Source: Candidatus Phaeomarinibacter sp. (lineage in GTDB: Bacteria > Pseudomonadota > Alphaproteobacteria > CGMCC-115125). From it: 10,230 nt of DNA. The notes beneath the pieces were generated by a model that saw nothing but the letters and a program-made list of their open reading frames with translations, was not told where the DNA came from and did no database searches. A program made the position numbers and the translations under genes. Shown here one piece after another: positions 5,814 through 10,230 of the stretch. The stretch is taken from contig JANQMQ010000067.1 of the NCBI GenBank assembly GCA_028279995.1, positions 1 through 10,230 on the forward strand. Reading direction: 5' to 3'. Each line of letters begins with the position of its first letter. The first letter of the stretch is position 1.

Positions 5814-6569
5814 CTATCGTTTTGAATCGTGGCGTAATTTCACTCTCCTGATGCGTGTATCCAGCGCATCATAGAGCAGCAAATTCCCCGCCAGACTTGT
5901 GCCTGCCCCGGTGATTTCCTTGATTGCTTCCATTGCCATCATCGACCCGATGACGCCCGTCAGCGCGCCGACAACGCCGGCCTCTTCGCAGGTGGGAACG
6001 CTCCCCGGAGGTGGCATGTCCGGAACCAGGTCGCGATAGTTTGGAGAGGGTGATCCGTCGTCCAGGGTTTCCCAAGCGCGAAAGACAGCGAGCTGTCCGT
6101 CGAACTGGCCAACGGCACCGGACACGAGAGGCACATGGGCCGCGGTACAGGCATCGTTGACCAGAAACCGGGTTTCAAAATTGTCGCAGCCATCAAGCAC
6201 TAGGTCATAGCTGCTGATGAGGGGTTCGGCGTTGCTATCGGTGAGCCGTTCCTCATGGGCAACGACGTTGGTATCCGGGTTGAGCGCTGTGAGTGTTCGT
6301 GCAGCACTTGATGTCTTTGCTTCGCCTACAGCTGCTGTCGTGTGCGCTATCTGCCGCTGCAGGTTGGAGAGGGAGACGATGTCGTCGTCCACAAGTCCGA
6401 TGGTGCCGACCCCGGCGGCGGCTAGGTAGAGTGCCGCCGGCGACCCCAGGCCGCCGGCGCCAATAATGAGGACACGCGCATTCAGGAGCGCCTGCTGGCC
6501 TGGCCCGCCAATCTCCTTGAGCAGAATATGCCGCGCATATCTCTCAAGCTGCTCACCGGTCAGAGCCAC
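5814..6569 (-). CDS. moeB: MoeB/ThiF/HesA-family adenylyltransferase (E1-like)
   Basis: This 251-residue protein is an E1-like enzyme that adenylates the C-terminal Gly-Gly of a small sulfur-carrier protein (MoaD for molybdopterin, ThiS for thiamine, or similar). It shows the N-terminal LTGEQLERYARHILLKEIG, the ATP-binding GAGGLGSP (37-44), the DDDIVSLSNLQRQ segment (61-73) with its conserved Arg, the DGCDN acid site (D129) and VPTCEEAGVVG (191-201). The C-terminal rhodanese domain of MoeZ/MOCS3 is absent. The zinc-binding cysteines of E. coli MoeB are missing: the usual CYRC reads NYRD (177-180), and the C terminus ends RHDSKR without CxxC. GTG 6569 was chosen because GGA from the cysK stop region lies eight bases upstream and the length is normal; the frame is open to 6761 inside cysK. 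It follows cysK by 10 bases, so the two are probably co-transcribed. Which carrier it serves is not clear. Confidence 0.88.
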   Translation of the reverse strand: MALTGEQLERYARHILLKEIGGPGQQALLNARVLIIGAGGLGSPAALYLAAAGVGTIGLVDDDIVSLSNLQRQIAHTTAAVGEAKTSSAARTLTALNPDTNVVAHEERLTDSNAEPLISSYDLVLDGCDNFETRFLVNDACTAAHVPLVSGAVGQFDGQLAVFRAWETLDDGSPSPNYRDLVPDMPPPGSVPTCEEAGVVGALTGVIGSMMAMEAIKEITGAGTSLAGNLLLYDALDTRIRRVKLRHDSKR

Positions 6570-6579
6570 ACTCGTTGTC

Positions 6580-7527
6580 CTAGATGCCGTCAAACAGGGC
6601 CGTTGAGAGATACCTCTCGGCAAAGCTCGGGATGATGGCGACAATTGTCTTGCCTGCCATGTCTTCGCGTTCCGACACCTCAAGGGCTGCCGCAATGGCA
6701 GCGCCGGAGGAGATGCCCCCGGCGATGCCTTCTTCGCGGGCTGCCTGGCGGGATGTTTCAAACGCGGTTTCGTTGCCGATTGTGATCACTTCATCAATCA
6801 GATCCTTGTCCAGGTTACCCGGCACAAAGCCGGCGCCAATGCCCTGAATCTTGTGCGGACCAGGCTGGCCCCCGGACAGGATCGGAGAATCTTCCGGCTC
6901 GATCGCAATCATCTTGAGATCCGGCTTCCTTGCCTTGAGAACGGACCCAACGCCGGTAAACGTCCCCGCTGTCCCGATGCCGGAGATGACAACATCTACC
7001 TTGCCGTCCGTGTCATTCCAGATTTCCTCAGCCGTCGTGCGGCGGTGGATTTCCGGGTTGGCCGGATTATCAAACTGCTGTGGCATCACCGCATTCGGTG
7101 TGGACTGGAGCAACTCTTCCGCACGAGCCACAGCACCTTTCATGCCCTTGGCGGCGTCTGTCAGCTCAAGCTCGGCACCCAGCAGGGCGAGCATCTTGCG
7201 GCGCTCAAGAGACATGCTTTCCGGCATCACCAGAATGAGCTTGTAGCCCTTGGCTGCAGCCACAAAAGCCAGCGCGATACCGGTATTGCCCGACGTCGGC
7301 TCGATCAGAACCGTGTTTTCGTTGATCTTGCCCTGGGCTTCCAGCGCTTCGATCATTGCCACGCCGATGCGGTCCTTCACGCTTGAAAGCGGGTTGAAGA
7401 ACTCGAGCTTCAGCAGGACGTCGGCCTTGCCGTCCTTGTTCATGCGCTTGAGGCGAACCAGCGGCGTATCGCCAATGGTCTGGGTAATGCAGTCGTAGAT
7501 GCGGCCGCGGCCTGGCTTATCGGTCAT
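6580..7527 (-). CDS. cysK: Cysteine synthase A (O-acetylserine sulfhydrylase)
   Basis: This 315-residue PLP enzyme makes L-cysteine from O-acetylserine and sulfide in the cytoplasm. The family signatures are clear: the PLP lysine in NPLSSVKDR (K51), the substrate loop TSGNTG (78-83), the phosphate-binding loop [10 protein letters not shown] (183-192) and the C-terminal GISSGAA (271-277) with the Ser that contacts the PLP ring nitrogen. The phosphate loop reads GTAGT where GTGGT is usual, a conservative change. Start ATG 7527 has a near-perfect AGGAGG eight bases upstream (7536-7541 on the + strand); the frame extends to 7644 but that part overlaps the regulator gene. An Rrf2-family regulator precedes it by about 50 bases and a MoeB-like gene follows by 10 bases, making a sulfur-related group at the end of the coaBC-dut run. 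Confidence 0.96.
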   Translation of the reverse strand: MTDKPGRGRIYDCITQTIGDTPLVRLKRMNKDGKADVLLKLEFFNPLSSVKDRIGVAMIEALEAQGKINENTVLIEPTSGNTGIALAFVAAAKGYKLILVMPESMSLERRKMLALLGAELELTDAAKGMKGAVARAEELLQSTPNAVMPQQFDNPANPEIHRRTTAEEIWNDTDGKVDVVISGIGTAGTFTGVGSVLKARKPDLKMIAIEPEDSPILSGGQPGPHKIQGIGAGFVPGNLDKDLIDEVITIGNETAFETSRQAAREEGIAGGISSGAAIAAALEVSEREDMAGKTIVAIIPSFAERYLSTALFDGI

Positions 7528-7545
7528 GGCGTATGCCTCCTGTTG

Positions 7546-7573
7546 TGCGCGCTCGTCTCGGGGGATGCGCGCA
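7546..7573 (-). promoter_or_regulatory. Inverted repeat in the cysK leader
   Basis: TGCGCGC (7546-7552) and GCGCGCA (7567-7573) are perfect 7-base arms around 14 bases, lying in the 50-base gap between the Rrf2-family gene and cysK, just before the cysK Shine-Dalgarno sequence. It could be an operator for the adjacent regulator, a leader stem, or chance in GC-rich DNA. I see no T run, so it is not a clear terminator. Confidence 0.3.
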
Positions 7574-7577
7574 AGAT

Positions 7578-8114
7578 CTAGATCGTGAAATCCATACCTG
7601 CTTGTGATGCAGGTTTGATGTCTTTGGTCTCCGCCTCGCGGCACAGATCGTCAATGGTGATGGCGTTGAGCTTCTCCATCATCTCCGCCTGAAACGAATC
7701 CCACATGGGGCGCACAACCTGTTCGCCCAGGGGGGATCCGCCGTTGCCGGTTTCAGCGTCGGTAGCCGCAGGCGTTTCGCCTGTTCCATTCAGAGTGCTG
7801 CGTGACTCGCGCGCCGCCGCCTTGGCTTCGTCCCGCGCATCGTCGGCGGCTTCCATGGCACCAACCACCCGCACGATCTCGCCGACCGTAATGCGCCGCC
7901 GTTCCCGCGCCAGCCGGTAGCCGCCGCGCGGACCGCGGACACCTTTCAGCACGCCTTCGCGCACCAGCTGTTGCATCACCTGTTCCAGATAGCGCTGGGG
8001 AATGCCCTGCCGCTTGGTGATCTCTTTCGACTGCACCGGGTCAGGCCGTGCGTTGTAGGCAACGTCGACAACCGCCTCCAGCGCCAGAAGTGTTTTCTTT
8101 GATAGCCGCAACAT
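7578..8114 (-). CDS. Rrf2-family transcriptional regulator lacking Fe-S cysteines
   Basis: This 178-residue protein has the N-terminal winged helix of the Rrf2 family: [19 protein letters not shown], then [44 protein letters not shown] (27-70), with the wing [10 protein letters not shown] and [10 protein letters not shown] (75-84). In IscR, NsrR and RirA a three-cysteine loop follows; here residues about 88-130 are instead a polar linker rich in Ala, Asp, Glu and Gly with no cysteine. The only cysteine is C158 near the C terminus (TIDDLCREA). That makes it more like CymR, the cysteine regulator of Gram-positive bacteria, which senses through protein contact with CysK. Since cysK is the next gene, control of cysteine synthesis is a reasonable inference, not shown. 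ATG 8114 lies 4 bases after the dut stop, implying coupled translation. The frame is open to 8246 inside dut but that part is not family-like. Confidence 0.88.
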   Translation of the reverse strand: MLRLSKKTLLALEAVVDVAYNARPDPVQSKEITKRQGIPQRYLEQVMQQLVREGVLKGVRGPRGGYRLARERRRITVGEIVRVVGAMEAADDARDEAKAAARESRSTLNGTGETPAATDAETGNGGSPLGEQVVRPMWDSFQAEMMEKLNAITIDDLCREAETKDIKPASQAGMDFTI

Positions 8115-8118
8115 GCCG

Positions 8119-8595
8119 TTACCCGGCCTTTCTTGTTGTGTCCGTTCCTGTGGAGCCGAACCCGCCGGCACCGCGTTCTGTTTCATCAAGTGAGTCCACG
8201 GCGGCAAACACGCCGCGAGTGACCGGCGCAAACAGCATCTGCGCAATACGCATGCCGCGATCGATCACCACAGGCTCGTCCCCATGGTTGATCAGGATGA
8301 CTTTCACTTCGCCGCGATAATCCGCATCCACCGTACCCGGACTATTAAGCACCGTGACGCCCTGCTTGGCGGCAAGGCCCGAGCGCGGGCGCACCTGCGC
8401 TTCAAAGCCACTTGGGAGTGCGATGGCGAGACCGGTGGGCACCATGGCGCGCGCACCCGGTGCCAGTGTTACCTCTTCACCCTCTGCCAGCGCGGCCCGC
8501 AAATCCATGCCGGCGGCCTGTTCGGATTCGTAAGCCGGCAGATCAAGACCGCGCCCATGCGGCAGCTGCATGACTTTGACGTCGATAGAACTCAA
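8119..8595 (-). CDS. dut: dUTP diphosphatase (dUTPase)
   Basis: This 158-residue homotrimeric enzyme hydrolyses dUTP to dUMP and pyrophosphate, keeping uracil out of DNA and supplying dUMP for thymidylate. All five family motifs are present in order: AGMDLRA (28-34), PRSGLA (70-75), [11 protein letters not shown] (87-97) with the catalytic Asp, RGMRIAQ (113-119) and the C-terminal flap [10 protein letters not shown] (141-150), whose Phe stacks on uracil. Length is close to the 151 residues of the E. coli enzyme. TTG 8595 was chosen as start because GAGGGGA lies a few bases upstream, immediately after the coaBC stop; a TTG at 8610 would overlap that stop, and an ATG at 8571 is also possible. 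It sits 11 bases after coaBC and 4 before the Rrf2-family gene, so translation is probably coupled. Confidence 0.95.
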   Translation of the reverse strand: MSSIDVKVMQLPHGRGLDLPAYESEQAAGMDLRAALAEGEEVTLAPGARAMVPTGLAIALPSGFEAQVRPRSGLAAKQGVTVLNSPGTVDADYRGEVKVILINHGDEPVVIDRGMRIAQMLFAPVTRGVFAAVDSLDETERGAGGFGSTGTDTTRKAG

Positions 8596-8606
8596 GTCGC
8601 TTCCCC

Positions 8607-9809
8607 TCAAGAAGTCAGTGCCTGCGCCACGCGCTCAGCAAGTTTCGTTGCGACCTGTGCCTTGGGCATCGGGTCCCAGTGCTCTGCGGCACCGTCTGTA
8701 ATGATGTGAACCGTATTGTCGTCGCCGCCCATGATGCCGGTGCCCGGCGACACGTCATTGGCGACAATCCAGTCGCAGCCCTTGCGAGCGCGCTTGGCGG
8801 TGGCGTGCTCGATGACGTCATCCGTCTCCGCCGCAAAACCGACAACCAGCTGCGGACGCTTTGCGCCTGAGGCGGACAACGTCGCCAGAATGTCCGGATT
8901 CTCGACAAGCGACAAAGGCGGCACCTGACCGGAGCCGTCCTTCTTGAGCTTGGAGTTGGTGGACGTGTCCGCGCGCCAGTCCGCCACAGCCGCCGCGCAC
9001 ACGGCGACGTCAGCAGGCAGGGCGGCTTCTGTTGCCGCCAGCATCTCCCGCGCGGTCTCCACGCGGGTGACTTGCACACCGAACGGGTCCGCCAGTGCCG
9101 TCGGGCCGGAGACGAGATGGGTCTCGGCGCCCAGACGCGCCAGCGCTTCGGCAATAGCATAGCCCTGCTTGCCTGAAGAACGGTTGGCGATGTAGCGCAC
9201 CGGATCAATCGGCTCATGGGTCGGACCTGCCGTCACAATCGCCTTGCGCCCGGCAAGTACTTGTGTGCCGCCAAGCTTGGCTTCGATGGCTTCAACAATG
9301 TCCTCAGGCTCGACCAGCCGGCCCGGGCCGAACTCGCCGCACGCCATGTCGCCTTCGCGTGGGCCAACGACACTCACACCATCAGCGATCAGTTGAGTGA
9401 GATTGCGCTGGGTCGCGGGGTGCAGCCACATGCGCACATTCATCGCGGGCACGATCATCACCGGCTTGTCTGTAGCCAGCAGGGCCGTGGAGGCCATGTC
9501 ATCGGCCCGTCCATGAGCCATCTTGCCCATCAGGTCCGCCGTCGCCGGGCACACCACCAGCAGGTCCGCATCGCGCGACAGCTGGATGTGGCCCATATCC
9601 GCTTCAGCGGTCAGATCGAACAGGTCTGTATAGACCTTGTCGTGAGTAAGCCCGCCGACAGACAGCGGCGTCACGAATTCCTGGCCTGCCTTGGTGAGGA
9701 TCGCGCGCACCTCGCCCCCCCGGCGGCGGATCAACCGCGCCAGTTCCAGCGACTTGTAGGCAGCGATGCCGCCGCCGATAATCAGAAGTATGCGTTTGCC
9801 GTCGAGCAC
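8607..9809 (-). CDS. coaBC: Bifunctional phosphopantothenoylcysteine decarboxylase / phosphopantothenate-cysteine ligase
   Basis: This 400-residue protein (E. coli 406) carries out two steps of coenzyme A synthesis: joining cysteine to 4'-phosphopantothenate, then decarboxylating to 4'-phosphopantetheine with FMN. The N-terminal CoaC flavoprotein part (1-180) shows GGGIAAYKS (12-20), the active-site His in [12 protein letters not shown] (H74), [21 protein letters not shown] (121-128) and the substrate-flap Cys in [10 protein letters not shown] (C157). The C-terminal CoaB part (about 185-400) shows [25 protein letters not shown] (192-216), AAAVADW, KLKK (287-290), and [12 protein letters not shown] 9809 has GGAAGG nine bases upstream (9819-9824) and gives the family-like start [13 protein letters not shown]; a TTG at 9830 is less likely. 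It lies downstream of ubiB, a pairing seen in other alphaproteobacteria, and its cysteine substrate matches the cysK gene further down the run. Confidence 0.96.
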   Translation of the reverse strand: MLDGKRILLIIGGGIAAYKSLELARLIRRRGGEVRAILTKAGQEFVTPLSVGGLTHDKVYTDLFDLTAEADMGHIQLSRDADLLVVCPATADLMGKMAHGRADDMASTALLATDKPVMIVPAMNVRMWLHPATQRNLTQLIADGVSVVGPREGDMACGEFGPGRLVEPEDIVEAIEAKLGGTQVLAGRKAIVTAGPTHEPIDPVRYIANRSSGKQGYAIAEALARLGAETHLVSGPTALADPFGVQVTRVETAREMLAATEAALPADVAVCAAAVADWRADTSTNSKLKKDGSGQVPPLSLVENPDILATLSASGAKRPQLVVGFAAETDDVIEHATAKRARKGCDWIVANDVSPGTGIMGGDDNTVHIITDGAAEHWDPMPKAQVATKLAERVAQALTS

Positions 9810-9846
9810 GAAATCCCGCCTTCCACACAAGAAATACTGCGGAAAC

Positions 9847-9875
9847 CCTATAATCCCCGCGAGCGTTGCGGTGAA
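9847..9875 (-). promoter_or_regulatory. Candidate promoter for the coaBC-dut run
   Basis: In the 113-base gap between ubiB and coaBC, the - strand carries TTCACC (9870-9875), a 17-base spacer and TATAGG (9847-9852), a moderate match to sigma-70 hexamers. Transcription would start some 30 bases before the GTG at 9809. The gap is longer than others in this run and AT-richer, which supports a separate promoter, though read-through from ubiB is possible. Confidence 0.3.
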
Positions 9876-9922
9876 TATAGGTATTTACGGCTGCAATGTG
9901 TAGATAGCGCGGAAAATCAATC

Positions 9923-10230
9923 CTAGAGCAGGGTCGCAACCGCAATCACGGCCAGAGCCGCTGCCCCGACCCACAGCGCAATCCGGTTGGGCCGTTCCTG
10001 CCTGGCCTGGGCCTCGGCGATGGCGCGGGCGGTGTCCGGGTGCAGCTTCAGCCCGTCGGCGGCGCCCGTACCATCAGGCCCGGCAATGCTGCGGGCGGCA
10101 CGCTCTGCGGTTTCCAGCAGGTCAGGCAGATCGCTCATCAGGCGGCCCATGCGTTCCGCCCCTTTGACCGCGTCCTGCAGCCGGCCTTCGGGGCCGATGC
10201 GGCTTTCAAGCCATTGTCGAAGGATCGGCT
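9923..10230 (-). CDS. ubiB: UbiB-family protein (2-polyprenylphenol 6-hydroxylase accessory kinase-like), C-terminal part
   Basis: Only the last 102 residues are in the window; the frame stays open to the right-hand edge. The sequence PILRQWLESRIGPEGRLQDA followed by a long amphipathic helix (AERMGRLMSDLPDLLETAERAAR), then LHPDTARAIAEAQARQERPNRIALW and a hydrophobic 15-18-residue end (VGAAALAVIAVATLL) match the C-terminal tail of alphaproteobacterial UbiB. UbiB is an ADCK/ABC1-type atypical kinase or ATPase needed for ubiquinone synthesis, anchored in the membrane by this C-terminal segment. The catalytic domain lies outside the window, so the call rests on the tail plus its position just upstream of coaBC, an arrangement known in alphaproteobacteria. 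Confidence 0.85.
   Translation of the reverse strand, partial: PILRQWLESRIGPEGRLQDAVKGAERMGRLMSDLPDLLETAERAARSIAGPDGTGAADGLKLHPDTARAIAEAQARQERPNRIALWVGAAALAVIAVATLL

Noticed and set aside
6853..7386. Open frame of 177 codons on the + strand opposite cysK
   Set aside because: Antisense to conserved CysK motifs; composition typical of a shadow frame.
7578..8114. Assignment as IscR
   Set aside because: The three cluster-binding cysteines are absent and no isc or suf genes are present.
9216..9926. Open frame of 236 codons on the + strand opposite coaBC
   Set aside because: It lies antisense to the fully motif-supported coaBC gene, resembles no family I know, and is rich in His/Arg/Gln as expected from the complement of GC-rich coding DNA.

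Overview
The window (10,230 bases, roughly 60% G+C) reads as chromosomal DNA of an alphaproteobacterium. This rests on protein similarity to alphaproteobacterial versions of ubiB, coaBC, dut, gyaR and a small SH3 protein, on two PAS_5-type PAS proteins of the sort common in that class, and on frequent GTG/TTG starts. I cannot name the genus; a Rhizobiales- or Parvibaculum-like lineage is a guess. I see no mobile element, CRISPR array, tRNA or rRNA.

Region 1 (1-2465, + strand) is a three-gene redox cluster: the 3' part of an erythrin-type rubrerythrin without a rubredoxin domain, a protein with two ferredoxin-like [4Fe-4S] motifs and CCG domains (GlpC/HdrD-like), and a DUF3501 protein. A strong hairpin separates the first two genes. 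The set is plausibly a peroxide- or oxygen-responsive electron-transfer system with no assigned function for DUF3501. It is the best candidate here for an undescribed system.

Region 2 (2472-4330) holds a secreted SH3-like protein (- strand) divergent from a D-2-hydroxyacid dehydrogenase (glyoxylate reductase/D-glycerate dehydrogenase, + strand). They share a roughly 270-base spacer with several inverted repeats.

Region 3 (4350-5701, - strand) holds two tandem paralogous single-PAS proteins. They align without gaps over their first 170 residues and share four cysteines, including a C-terminal DPCxxC. The upstream copy has an AT-rich promoter overlapped by a 25-base imperfect palindrome.

Region 4 (5814 to the window end, - strand) is a tightly packed housekeeping run transcribed leftwards: ubiB (3' part), coaBC, dut, an Rrf2-family regulator, cysK and a MoeB/ThiF-like E1 enzyme. 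It links ubiquinone and coenzyme A synthesis, dUTP removal, and cysteine and sulfur-carrier chemistry. The regulator beside cysK lacks the Fe-S cysteines of IscR, and the MoeB-like protein lacks the usual zinc cysteines.

Start codons were chosen from Shine-Dalgarno spacing, overlap with neighbours and recalled family length; alternatives are given where they matter.
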